Part shown: positions 42,393-50,854 of the stretch, piece after piece
Layout of the letters: each line of letters opens with the position of its first letter
How positions within the stretch are numbered: position 1 is the stretch's first letter
NCBI GenBank assembly: GCA_040905505.1
Contig: JBBDRL010000038.1
Location: forward strand, 95,397-159,396
DNA: 64,000 nucleotides
From: WHSP01 sp040905505
GTDB lineage: Bacteria > Gemmatimonadota > Gemmatimonadetes > Longimicrobiales > Longimicrobiaceae
Direction of reading: 5' to 3'
The notes under the pieces: model-generated
What the model saw: the letters and a program-made list of their open reading frames with translations, nothing else
Databases searched by the model: none
Told to the model about the DNA's origin: nothing
Program-made: the position numbers and the translations under genes

Positions 42393-43640
42393 ATGATCAG
42401 GAAGACCCGTCCGCTCATCCTCGGTGACCCGGTCCTGTTCGGGCTCGCGCTCGCGCTGACCTCCTTCGGCATTGCGATGATCTACAGTGCCGGCGTCCTC
42501 GACGTACCGAGCACGATCGTCGCCGGCCTGTGGCGTCAACAGCTCCTGTGGTTCGTTCTCGCCATGTTGGCGACGCCACTGGTCCTGCGCGTTCCCGCCG
42601 TGTGGCTCGAATGGGCGGCGCAGCCGATCTACGTGCTGTGCGTCGTTCTGCTCGTCCTCACGCTCTTCATCGGTACCGGGGCCGGGACGGCGGAGAGCGT
42701 CTCGGGATGGCTTGCCGTCGGGCCGATCCGGATCCAGCCGTCGGAAGTCGCGAAGGTCGGGGTCATTCTGATGCTCGCGAGGGTCCTCGGGACCTGGCGT
42801 GAGCCGCCGAAGACCATCTGGATGCTCTGGAAGCCGCTCGCTGTGGTGCTGGTCCCGATGGGGCTCGTGATGCTGCAGCCGGATCTCGGCACGGCGCTCG
42901 TGTTCTCGTCGATTCTCCTGGCGATGCTGTTCTGGGCGGGGACTCCTCTCTGGACGCTCTTCTTTCTCGCGAGCCCGGCGCTCGGCCTGTTCCTGTCCGT
43001 GAACGTCTGGCTCTGGGGCGGTTACTTCATCGTCCTCGTACTGCTGCTCGCGTTCGTCTACAAGCCGTACATGTCCGAAGGTGCGGCGATTCTGATCGCG
43101 AACGTGGTGGCCGGGACCATCGCCCTGCCGCTCTGGAACAGCCTGGAGACGTATCAGCAGAATCGCTTCCTCGTCTTTCTCGACCCGTCGATCGACCCGC
43201 GCGGCGCGGGCTACAACCTGATCCAGTCGCGTGTGGCGATCGGTAGTGGCGGGTGGTTCGGCAAGGGGTTTCTCGATGGGACACAGAAGCGGCTCGCGTT
43301 CCTGCCGGAGCAGCATACGGACTTCATCTTCGCCGTCATCGGCGAGGAATTCGGTTTTATCGGGGTCGCCGCCATCCTCGTCGGTTTCGGCTTCATCTTC
43401 TGGCGACTGGTGCGCATCGCGGAGCAGGCGCCCGATCCGTTCGCGAGCCTCGTCCCGTTCGGGCTATTCGGCAGCTGGTTCGCCCACGTCCTGGTCAACA
43501 CGGGGATGACGGTCGGGGTCATGCCGATCACCGGAATCCCCCTACCGTTCCTGAGCTACGGCGGATCCTTCCTCCTCGTTAATCTGCTCGCGCTCGCCAT
43601 CGTCGAGCGAATCGCCGCGGAGTCGCGCGGGCGTTTGTGA
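42393..43640 (+). CDS. rodA: Peptidoglycan glycosyltransferase RodA
   Basis: RodA is the SEDS-family glycan polymerase of the elongasome. The 415-residue protein has about ten membrane helices and the family signatures GPIRIQPSEVAKVGVILMLAR, GYNLIQSRVAIGSGGWFGKGF, EQHTDFIFAVIGEEFGFIG and the ending TGIPLPFLSYGGSFLL. RodA works with the transpeptidase PBP2, whose gene mrdA usually lies between mreD and rodA; it is absent from this position and from the window. Confidence 0.95.
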   Translation: MIRKTRPLILGDPVLFGLALALTSFGIAMIYSAGVLDVPSTIVAGLWRQQLLWFVLAMLATPLVLRVPAVWLEWAAQPIYVLCVVLLVLTLFIGTGAGTAESVSGWLAVGPIRIQPSEVAKVGVILMLARVLGTWREPPKTIWMLWKPLAVVLVPMGLVMLQPDLGTALVFSSILLAMLFWAGTPLWTLFFLASPALGLFLSVNVWLWGGYFIVLVLLLAFVYKPYMSEGAAILIANVVAGTIALPLWNSLETYQQNRFLVFLDPSIDPRGAGYNLIQSRVAIGSGGWFGKGFLDGTQKRLAFLPEQHTDFIFAVIGEEFGFIGVAAILVGFGFIFWRLVRIAEQAPDPFASLVPFGLFGSWFAHVLVNTGMTVGVMPITGIPLPFLSYGGSFLLVNLLALAIVERIAAESRGRL

Positions 43641-43660
43641 ATGGATAACGGATAACGGAC
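43641..43660 (+). repeat. Heptamer array upstream of accD
   Basis: GGATAAC occurs twice in tandem (43643-43656) followed by a partial GGAC. It begins right after the rodA stop and ends about 6 bases before the accD ATG. No inverted partner arm is visible in this 26-base gap. It is short, so chance cannot be excluded, but it has the same phase and position as the other arrays. Confidence 0.5.
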
Positions 43661-43666
43661 TACCCT

Positions 43667-44548
43667 ATGAGCTGGTTTCGAAAACCCGAGAAGAAGCTCC
43701 AGGCGGGCGATAAGCGGGAATTGCCTGGCGACGTCTGGGAGAAATGCCCGGCGTGCAGTGAGATCCTGTACCGGGAGAAGGTCCGCGACAACTGGAACGT
43801 CTGCCCGTCCTGCGCCTACCACCTGCGGCTCGCGGCGGCCGACTACCTGCATCTGCTCTTCGACGATGAGTGGGCGGAGTACGACGCTGACCTGCGGTCG
43901 GCGGACCCGCTCGAGTTCACCGATCTCAAGCCGTATGTGGACCGGTTGGCCGATGCGGAGCGGAAGACGGGGCAGAGCGACGCGGTGATCACCGCGTCGG
44001 GCACCATCGACTCGATCGCCGTGCAGGCGGCCATCATGAACTTCGCCTTCATCGGCGGGTCGATGGGGTCGGTGGTGGGTGAGAAGATCGCCCGAGCGGG
44101 ACTACGCTCGCTCGAGAAGCGAGAGCCGCTGATCGTGGCGAGTGCTTCCGGCGGCGCGCGGATGATGGAAGGGATCTTCTCGCTGATGCAGATGGCCAAG
44201 ACGTCCGCCGTGCTGGCGCGACTGAACGAGGAAGGGATCCCCTACATTTCGCTACTCACGGATCCTACGACGGGGGGTGTGACGGCATCATTCGCGATGT
44301 TGGGGGATGTCAACCTGGCGGAGCCCGGCGCCCTCATCGGCTTCGCGGGGCCGCGGGTGATCGAACAGACGATCAAACAGGAGCTACCCGAAGGGTTCCA
44401 GACATCGGAATTCCTGCTCGAACATGGCATGCTGGACGCGATCGTCGACCGACGCGTCATGAAGCGGGAGATCGCGCGGCTGCTACGGCACATGCTCGGG
44501 CTTCCCCCGTCGGAGCTGGCCGCGGAAGGGGCGAGCCGTGGGCCGTGA
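43667..44548 (+). CDS. accD: Acetyl-CoA carboxylase carboxyltransferase subunit beta
   Basis: AccD with AccA transfers carboxyl from biotin to acetyl-CoA, making malonyl-CoA for fatty acids. The 293-residue protein has the N-terminal four-Cys zinc ribbon (C27, C30, C46, C49) and the carboxyltransferase core with GTIDSIAVQAAIMNFAFIGGSMGSVVGEKI, SASGGARMMEGI and TGGVTASFAMLGDVNLAEPGALIGFAG. It overlaps folC by four bases (GTGA), the accD-folC order common in bacteria. Confidence 0.96.
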   Translation: MSWFRKPEKKLQAGDKRELPGDVWEKCPACSEILYREKVRDNWNVCPSCAYHLRLAAADYLHLLFDDEWAEYDADLRSADPLEFTDLKPYVDRLADAERKTGQSDAVITASGTIDSIAVQAAIMNFAFIGGSMGSVVGEKIARAGLRSLEKREPLIVASASGGARMMEGIFSLMQMAKTSAVLARLNEEGIPYISLLTDPTTGGVTASFAMLGDVNLAEPGALIGFAGPRVIEQTIKQELPEGFQTSEFLLEHGMLDAIVDRRVMKREIARLLRHMLGLPPSELAAEGASRGP

Positions 44549-45846
44549 GGTTCGATGAGCTGACCCCGTGGCTCTTCGCACGCTCCAGCCGAGGGCTGCG
44601 CTGGGGGTTGGAGAGAACCGAGACTCTGCTGGCCGGTGTGGGCGATCCACACCGGCATTTCAATTCCCTCCTCATCGGCGGTACCAACGGGAAGGGTTCG
44701 GTCGCCGCTCTCTGTGACGGCGCGCTACGGGCGCGGCAGGGCGGACGGATCGGGCTCTACACCTCACCGCACCTGATCTCTTTCGCCGAACGAATCCGAA
44801 TCGACGGTCGCCCCGTCGACGGTGAGGTCCTCGCCAGGGCTGCGGAAACGCTACGTCCGGCGATCGAAGCAGGTGGGGCGTCATTCTTCGAGGCGACGAC
44901 CGCGATCGCCTTCCTGGTGTTCGCGGAGGCAGGCGTGGAAACGGCGGTCGTAGAGGTTGGGCTGGGGGGGAGGCTCGACGCGACGAACGTGTTGCAGCCG
45001 TCCGTAGCCGTGGTGACGAATGTCGCGCTCGACCACGCGGAGTATCTGGGCGACGAAATCGCGGGGATCGCGCGGGAGAAGGCCGGTATCTTCAAGCGTG
45101 GGATACCGGCACTCGCGGGGGACGCCTCGCCCGAAGTCGAGCGTGTGCTACGGCAGGAAGCCGAGACCGCTGGAGCTGAATTCTTCGCGCTCGAGGAGCT
45201 GGCGGCGGCGGAGGGCATCGGCACGAGTGCATCCGGAACCCGCTTCACCCTGAAGTCGAATCGCTGGGGCATACGTTCGGTTCGAATACCCCTTTCCGGG
45301 GCCCACCAGGCCCGGAACGCCGCGCTCGCCGCGGAGGCGCTCGGGGTGCTACCCGCGCGTCTCGCTCCAGACTGGGAGCACCTGGCTCACGGATTTGCCG
45401 GGGTTCGATGGCCGGGCCGGCTCCAGATAGAGGTGGTTGGTGGCACTACCTTTCTCCTCGATGTCGCACACAACCCGGCCGGCGCGCTCTCGTTGGCCGA
45501 AGCTCTCGACCAGTTAGAACTTCCCGAGCCGCATGTGCTCGTCGTCGGCATCCTGAAGGACAAAGCGTGGCGCGGAATGATCAGGCCGCTGACCGAACAG
45601 GGGCGGTCTCTCATCCTCACGACGCCGGCATCGGCTCCACCGGAAAGGCGTTGGGACCCTGAGGCGGTCGCCGCCTGGGTCGAGGCGGATCTCGGCGCAG
45701 CCGCCCTGGTCGTATCGGAGCTCGGCGCCGCGCTCGACCGGGCGAGGGAGATTGCGGGCGACGGGTCGGTGATCGTCACGGGTTCCGTTCATACCGTCGG
45801 CGACGCGATGTTGCATCTGGGTCTACCGGTGGAGTTCGGGGCCTGA
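44545..45846 (+). CDS. folC: Folylpolyglutamate synthase / dihydrofolate synthase
   Basis: FolC adds glutamate to dihydropteroate and folates. The 433-residue Mur-ligase-type protein has the ATP loop GGTNGKGSVAAL near 49-60, YTSPHLISFAERIRIDG, VVEVGLGGRLDATN, and the C-terminal domain with LDVAHNPAGALSL. Start is GTG 44545, overlapping accD. A 62-base gap with no clear promoter precedes hisS. Confidence 0.94.
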   Translation: MRFDELTPWLFARSSRGLRWGLERTETLLAGVGDPHRHFNSLLIGGTNGKGSVAALCDGALRARQGGRIGLYTSPHLISFAERIRIDGRPVDGEVLARAAETLRPAIEAGGASFFEATTAIAFLVFAEAGVETAVVEVGLGGRLDATNVLQPSVAVVTNVALDHAEYLGDEIAGIAREKAGIFKRGIPALAGDASPEVERVLRQEAETAGAEFFALEELAAAEGIGTSASGTRFTLKSNRWGIRSVRIPLSGAHQARNAALAAEALGVLPARLAPDWEHLAHGFAGVRWPGRLQIEVVGGTTFLLDVAHNPAGALSLAEALDQLELPEPHVLVVGILKDKAWRGMIRPLTEQGRSLILTTPASAPPERRWDPEAVAAWVEADLGAAALVVSELGAALDRAREIAGDGSVIVTGSVHTVGDAMLHLGLPVEFGA

Positions 45847-45908
45847 CCCGAGGGCGGGGACAGCTCCGGGGTTGCCCGCGCCGACGGCTCTCGTCTACAT
45901 TCCGGCGC

Positions 45909-47201
45909 ATGCCAAACTTCGTATCGCTGCCGGGTTTCCGGGACTTCTACCCCGAGGACCTCGAGGTCCGCAATCACCTGATGAGCGTCTGGCGAGAGGT
46001 CGGGCGCCGCTACGGATTTCAGGAGTACGACGGACCGCCGTTGGAGCCGACGGACCTCTACGTCGAGAAGTCCGGGCCTGAGATCGTCCAGCAATTATAC
46101 AACTTCACGGACAAGGGCGATCGCGAGATCGCGCTCCGGCCGGAGATGACGCCGACTCTGGCGCGTATGGTGGGCGCGCGAGCCGGCGCCATGCGCAAGC
46201 CGATCAAGTGGTTTTCGATCCCGCAGCTCTTCAGGTACGAGCGTGCGCAGCGCGGCAGGCTTCGAGAGCATTTTCAGCTGAATTTCGATATCGTCGGCGA
46301 TCCCGGCGTGGGTGCGGACGTGGAGCTGATCGCGAGCGCCATCGACGTGCTGCGCGCGTTCGGGCTCACGGACGCCGACTTCGTAGCCCGCGTCTCCGAT
46401 CGCCGCCTGCTGTCCGCGCTTCTGAGGCACGCTCAGGTTCCGGAAGACCGGCTGACGCTCGTCTACAACATCGTCGACAAGCTCGCCCGCGATCCGCGCG
46501 ACGTGATCGCCGAGAGACTGCGAACCGAGGCCGGCCTGGGGCCTGCCGTCGTCGAGGAGGTCCTGGAGATCTTCAGTCACCGTGACTTCGACGCGGTGCG
46601 CGACGCTTATGGCGGTACGCACGGGATCGGCGAGGAGATCTCACGCATGCGGCAGCTCTTCGCAGACCTGGACGCACTCGGGCTGGCGTCCTACGTGCGC
46701 TTCGATCTGAGCATCGTTCGAGGACTCGCCTACTACACCGGCGTCGTCTTCGAGCTGTTCGACGCCAGAGGTGAGATGCGCGCGATCTGCGGCGGCGGGC
46801 GCTACGACGACCTTCTGCGCGTGGTCGCCGGCGTCGATCTGCCGGCGCTCGGCTTCGGCATGGGCGACGTGGTGCTGACGGACCTGCTGTCGGACCGTGG
46901 GCTCCTGCCCGCGGCCTCTTCGGGCGTCGATTATTTCATCGTCGGAGTCACCCCCGATGAGCGTCCGGACGTGCTGCGCCTCGTCCACCGGCTTCGCGAC
47001 GCGGGGTATGTCGTGGACTATGCCCTGCGTCAGCAGGGCGTCGGTAAGCAGTTGAAGAATGCCTCGGCCCTGAACGCCCGCTACAGCGTCATTCTCGGGC
47101 CTGACGAAATTGCGGAGGGAGTTGCGGTGGTGCGACGGATGGACAGCGGTGAAGAATCGAGGTTGCCGATGCAGGATGTCGGAGCCGGGGAGATCGGGTG
47201 A
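45909..47201 (+). CDS. hisS: Histidyl-tRNA synthetase
   Basis: It charges tRNA-His. The 430-residue class II enzyme has motif 2 near the RYERAQRGRLREHFQLNFDI segment, the His-specific RGLAYYTGVVFEL, GGGRYDDLL, and a C-terminal anticodon-binding domain from about residue 330 (VGVTPDERPDVL to the end), which separates it from the HisZ paralogue. Start ATG 45909 gives the usual PGFRDFYPED near the N-terminus. The stop overlaps a small membrane protein gene. Confidence 0.95.
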   Translation: MPNFVSLPGFRDFYPEDLEVRNHLMSVWREVGRRYGFQEYDGPPLEPTDLYVEKSGPEIVQQLYNFTDKGDREIALRPEMTPTLARMVGARAGAMRKPIKWFSIPQLFRYERAQRGRLREHFQLNFDIVGDPGVGADVELIASAIDVLRAFGLTDADFVARVSDRRLLSALLRHAQVPEDRLTLVYNIVDKLARDPRDVIAERLRTEAGLGPAVVEEVLEIFSHRDFDAVRDAYGGTHGIGEEISRMRQLFADLDALGLASYVRFDLSIVRGLAYYTGVVFELFDARGEMRAICGGGRYDDLLRVVAGVDLPALGFGMGDVVLTDLLSDRGLLPAASSGVDYFIVGVTPDERPDVLRLVHRLRDAGYVVDYALRQQGVGKQLKNASALNARYSVILGPDEIAEGVAVVRRMDSGEESRLPMQDVGAGEIG

Positions 47202-47437
47202 GCGACCGCGAGGATCCCGATCAGCAGCGCCGTAAGCTGTTCCGGCGGATGGAGTGGGCGTTCGTATATGCGCCTCCGCTACTCGCACTCTTCATCGCGG
47301 CATTTGGCGGATTGTTCCTGGCCGCCGTCGTCCCTCTGGAGGGCACGACTTTCTGGGGCCGATGGGCGCTTGCCGTCTTCATCATCCTCGTGCTTCCGGC
47401 GGTCGCCTACCTCCTGCACACCCTGATCAAACGCTAG
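47198..47437 (+). CDS. Small two-helix membrane protein of unknown function
   Basis: The 79-residue protein has a basic, charged N-terminus (about 20 residues) and two membrane helices at about 26-46 and 55-76 separated by PLEGTTFWG. GTG 47198 overlaps the hisS stop as GTGA, so it is coupled to hisS; proS follows after 53 bases. I recognise no family. The coupling and clean two-helix topology support a real gene. Confidence 0.7.
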   Translation: MSDREDPDQQRRKLFRRMEWAFVYAPPLLALFIAAFGGLFLAAVVPLEGTTFWGRWALAVFIILVLPAVAYLLHTLIKR

Positions 47438-47490
47438 TCGTCTCGGCTCGCGTATCACCGAAACTCATCCTGAATCCCGAACCCTGATCC

Positions 47491-48996
47491 ATGGCCGACG
47501 AAAAGGCGCTCACATCTCGAGCCGAGGACTTTAGCGGTTGGTACAACGAAGTCGTGTTGCGGGCGGAGCTGGCGGACCACTCGCCGGTGAGAGGGTGCAT
47601 GGTCATCCGTCCGTACGGCTTCCGGCTATGGGAGCTGATGCGGGACCAGCTTGATCTGCGCTTCCGTGAGACGGGGCACCAGAACGCGTACTTCCCGCTC
47701 TTCATCCCCCAGTCGTTTCTCTCGCGCGAGGCCGAGCACGTCGAGGGATTCGCGAAGGAGATGGCGATCGTAACGCACACGCGGCTGAAGGCCACCGGCG
47801 AAGCGGGGGCGAATGCCCTCGCACCTGATCCGGATTCCAGGTTGGATGAACCGCTGATCGTGCGTCCGACGTCGGAGACGATCATCTACGCCATGTTCGC
47901 GAAGTGGATCCAGAGTTATCGCGATCTGCCGCTGCTGATCAACCAGTGGGCGAACGTGGTCCGCTGGGAGATGCGGACGCGTCTCTTCCTGCGGACCACG
48001 GAGTTCCTCTGGCAGGAGGGCCACACCGCACACGCCAGCAGCGAGGAGGCGGAGCAGGAGTCGCGTCGGATGTTGGGCGTCTACCGCGAGTTCATGGAGG
48101 AGTGGATGGCGATGGCGGTTCTCACCGGGCGCAAGTCGCCATCGGAGACTTTCCCCGGGGCCGCGCACACCTATTCCTGCGAAGCGCTGATGCAGGACAA
48201 CCGCGCGCTCCAGGCCGGAACCTCACACCACCTGGGCCAGAACTTCTCCCGTCAGTTCGACCTCAAGTTCGCGGCAGAATCGGGCGCCGAGGAGTACGCC
48301 TGGAACACGAGCTGGGGCGTCTCGACGCGACTCGTCGGCGCGCTCGTGATGACCCACGGCGACGACAAGGGGCTGATCATCCCCCCCCGGCTCGCTCCCA
48401 TTCAGGTCGTGATCGTGCCCATCTACCGCAAGGACGAGGAGCGCGAGGCGGTGCTCGCGAAGGCGGGGCAGGTCGCCGCCGCGCTCCCGGGACTCCGAAC
48501 GCACATCGACGATCGCGACAATCTCACGCCCGGCGCCAAGTATTACGAGTGGGAGTCGAAGGGAGTACCGTTCCGGATCGAGGTGGGCCCGAGGGACATC
48601 GCGAAGGAGCAGCTCGTGCTTGCCCGCCGCGTGGTTGCGGAAGGCGAGGACCGCAAGCAGTTCCTTCCCGAGCGCGAGGTGATCGAGACGCTGCCGCAAC
48701 GCCTGGACGCTTTTCAGGCCTGGCTGCTGGACGAGGGGCGCCTGCGCAGGGAAGCCAGTTCGTACCGGGGGGTGGTCGACTACACCCGGCTTCAGGAAAT
48801 TTTCGAGGGCGATGGTGGCTTCGTCTACACCGGCTGGTGTGGCGCGGACAGCTGCGAGGCGCGGGTGAAGGACGATACCAAGGCCACCATCCGGGTGATT
48901 CCGGATCCGGAGTTCGCCTCGCCTGCGCCTCCCGAGAAGTGCGTCGTCTGTGGCGGGGGTGCCGTGCACGAGGTTGTTTGGGCCCGCGCCTATTGA
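47491..48996 (+). CDS. proS: Prolyl-tRNA synthetase, archaeal/eukaryotic type
   Basis: It charges tRNA-Pro. The 501-residue protein is the type without the editing insertion: MVIRPYGFRLWELMRDQLD, RPTSETIIYAMFAKWI, the class II motif 2 region FLRTTEFLWQEGHTAHAS, and motif 3 MTHGDDKGLIIPPRLAP. It ends with a Zn-type Cys-rich domain (GWCGADSCEARVKDDTKATIRV, CVVCGG) and the terminal Tyr typical of this class. This type occurs in several bacterial phyla as well as archaea, so it is not by itself proof of recent transfer. Confidence 0.96.
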   Translation: MADEKALTSRAEDFSGWYNEVVLRAELADHSPVRGCMVIRPYGFRLWELMRDQLDLRFRETGHQNAYFPLFIPQSFLSREAEHVEGFAKEMAIVTHTRLKATGEAGANALAPDPDSRLDEPLIVRPTSETIIYAMFAKWIQSYRDLPLLINQWANVVRWEMRTRLFLRTTEFLWQEGHTAHASSEEAEQESRRMLGVYREFMEEWMAMAVLTGRKSPSETFPGAAHTYSCEALMQDNRALQAGTSHHLGQNFSRQFDLKFAAESGAEEYAWNTSWGVSTRLVGALVMTHGDDKGLIIPPRLAPIQVVIVPIYRKDEEREAVLAKAGQVAAALPGLRTHIDDRDNLTPGAKYYEWESKGVPFRIEVGPRDIAKEQLVLARRVVAEGEDRKQFLPEREVIETLPQRLDAFQAWLLDEGRLRREASSYRGVVDYTRLQEIFEGDGGFVYTGWCGADSCEARVKDDTKATIRVIPDPEFASPAPPEKCVVCGGGAVHEVVWARAY

Positions 48997-49147
48997 TGGC
49001 CCGAATGAGCGGTTACCGGACCGAAGCGGGCCGGGTAAACGACCCGCGCACCTCCGTCCGCGCAGCTAGGAACAGCTCGCTGGGTGCGTTTGTCGGTGAA
49101 CCGTCACGGGGCTCCGTCGGCTCGTGCGCGGAGGAACCACTCGCCTG

Positions 49148-50401
49148 ATGGCGGAGACGTTCACGCGCCGCGACGGCGTCCTCTACTGCGAGGAAGTAGC
49201 GGTCCCCGACATCGTCGCCGACTGGGGCACGCCATCCTATCTGTACAGCCGCGCGGCGATTCGCACGCGCTACTCGGATCTCGCCCGGGCGCTGGAGCCT
49301 CATCCCTCCCTGATCGCCTACTCGGTGAAGGCCAACGGGAACCTGGCCATCCTGCGCACATTGGCCGAGATGGGCGCGGGTGCCGACATCGTCTCCGCGG
49401 GCGAATTGCGGCGCGCGACGCTCGCCGGGATCCCGCCGGAACGCATCGTATTCAGCGGTGTCGGCAAGTCGGTCACCGAATTGGCCAGCGCGCTGGATCA
49501 GGGCATCTACGCGTTCAACGTGGAGTCCGAAGGCGAGCTGCGTTCCCTCTCGGAGCTGGCTGTCGCGATGGGGAAGCGTGCGCCGATCGCGCTCCGCGTC
49601 AACCCGGACATCGACACGCCGACACCTCACGCCTACACCCGCACCGGCCACGCCGCCACCAAGTTCGGCATTCCGATGCATGACGCCCTGCGGCTCTATC
49701 GGCTCGCCGCGGAACTGCCGGGCATCCGCGTCCGTGGGGTGGACATGCACATCGGCTCGCAGATCCTTGCCGTCGAACCGTACCGGGCCGCGCTGGCGCA
49801 GGCGCTCGATCTGGTGACTCGCTTACGGCAGGATGGCCACGTCCTCGAGTATCTGGATGTGGGCGGAGGTCTCGGTATCTCGTACGCCGAGGGGGAAGGA
49901 ATCTCGGCGACGGCCTTCGCCGAGGTGATCCTGTCCGGGATCGCCGGTTCCGGGCTGAGACTTATCGTCGAGCCCGGCCGCTACATCGTCGGGCAGTCTG
50001 GAATCCTCGTCAGTCGGGTCCTCTACGTGAAACGGGGTGGTGGAAAGCGCTTCGTGATTACGGATGCCGGGATGAACGACCTCCTGCGCCCTAGCCACTA
50101 TGCGGGATACCATGCGGTGGAGCCCGTCGTTTCCAGACCTGAGCGCGAGCGCGGCCGGGTGGACGTCGTCGGGCCGATTTGCGAGACAGGCGATTTCCTC
50201 GCACTCGATCGGGAGATGGAGCTCGTCGCCCCCGGCGAGCTGATCGCCGTGCGCACGACGGGCGCCTATGGCTTCTCGATGAGCTCGACCTACAATCAGC
50301 GGCCCCGCCCCGCGGAAATCCTCGTCGACGGCGACTCCGCGTCGCTGGTCCGCCGACGTGAGACGATCGACGATCTGATCGCGGCCGAGCTGGACCTCTG
50401 A
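49148..50401 (+). CDS. lysA: Diaminopimelate decarboxylase
   Basis: LysA makes L-lysine from meso-diaminopimelate with pyridoxal phosphate. The 417-residue fold-III enzyme shows the PLP lysine K61 in YSVKANGN, HIGSQI, GGGLGISY, EPGRYIVG, the CETGDF motif with active-site Cys and GAYGFSMSSTYN. ATG 49148 is preferred, with GAGGAA at 49131-49136; GTG 49124 lacks a ribosome site. The 151-base gap after proS has short hairpins, such as CGGGT/ACCCG near 49032-49046, but no T-box or riboswitch that I can recognise. Confidence 0.95.
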   Translation: MAETFTRRDGVLYCEEVAVPDIVADWGTPSYLYSRAAIRTRYSDLARALEPHPSLIAYSVKANGNLAILRTLAEMGAGADIVSAGELRRATLAGIPPERIVFSGVGKSVTELASALDQGIYAFNVESEGELRSLSELAVAMGKRAPIALRVNPDIDTPTPHAYTRTGHAATKFGIPMHDALRLYRLAAELPGIRVRGVDMHIGSQILAVEPYRAALAQALDLVTRLRQDGHVLEYLDVGGGLGISYAEGEGISATAFAEVILSGIAGSGLRLIVEPGRYIVGQSGILVSRVLYVKRGGGKRFVITDAGMNDLLRPSHYAGYHAVEPVVSRPERERGRVDVVGPICETGDFLALDREMELVAPGELIAVRTTGAYGFSMSSTYNQRPRPAEILVDGDSASLVRRRETIDDLIAAELDL

Positions 50402-50514
50402 GCGCGTGGCGCCGTCAGAAACACACGGCGCCGATCGTGGTATAAGCAGAGGGGCATGAACAGATGTTCGCTCTCCCCGCGACCCTGCCCTCCTCGACCC
50501 GCACAGGAGTTGCC

Positions 50515-50679
50515 ATGCCGCTTGCCCTTTGTCCGAACTGCAGGTTGCCCGTCAACACGTCCGCCCAGAGCTGTCCATTGTGTACCGCCTCGCTGAGTCG
50601 CCGGACCCGGCACCTGCCGGTGGCCGCCGCGGTGGCGCTGGTGGCGACGCTTGCGGTGCTGACGCGGCGTAGGGCCTGA
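50515..50679 (+). CDS. Zinc-ribbon, single-helix microprotein
   Basis: The 54-residue protein has a four-Cys ribbon, C6-x2-C9 and C20-x2-C23, then Arg-rich turns and one membrane helix at about 34-49 ending in Arg residues. ATG 50515 is chosen because AGGAG lies at 50505-50509; an in-frame ATG at 50464 would add 17 residues. The gene has its own terminator at 50706. No partner or function can be assigned; similar small zinc-ribbon proteins are common in bacteria. Confidence 0.65.
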   Translation: MPLALCPNCRLPVNTSAQSCPLCTASLSRRTRHLPVAAAVALVATLAVLTRRRA

Positions 50680-50705
50680 AGACGCCGGTGCCGGTAGGGA
50701 AGAAG

Positions 50706-50746
50706 AGCGGGAGGGCGGCTGGAGCCGCTCTCCCGCTTCGTGCTTT
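50706..50746 (+). terminator. Intrinsic terminator after the zinc-ribbon gene
   Basis: The outer stem AGCGGGAG (50706-50713) and CTCCCGCT (50730-50737) encloses an inner stem GCGGCT/AGCCGC with a GG loop. TCGTGCTTTT follows. It separates the microprotein gene from guaA. Confidence 0.8.
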
Positions 50747-50854
50747 TACGCTGGCCGAGTCGTGCGGGCCGCGGTATCTTTTCCGGTTTCCCGGCGGTTC
50801 CGGCGGATGGCCGGGCCGGGCGGTCACAATCCACCAGCCAAGCCCCCAGGCCTC

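Noticed and set aside
47491..48996. ProRS of archaeal type as recent horizontal transfer
   Set aside because: This type is widespread in bacterial phyla, and the gene's composition and operon setting match its neighbours.
48997..49147. A lysine riboswitch or T-box before lysA
   Set aside because: The gap is too short for a lysine riboswitch and lacks the conserved T-box antiterminator core; only short hairpins are seen.
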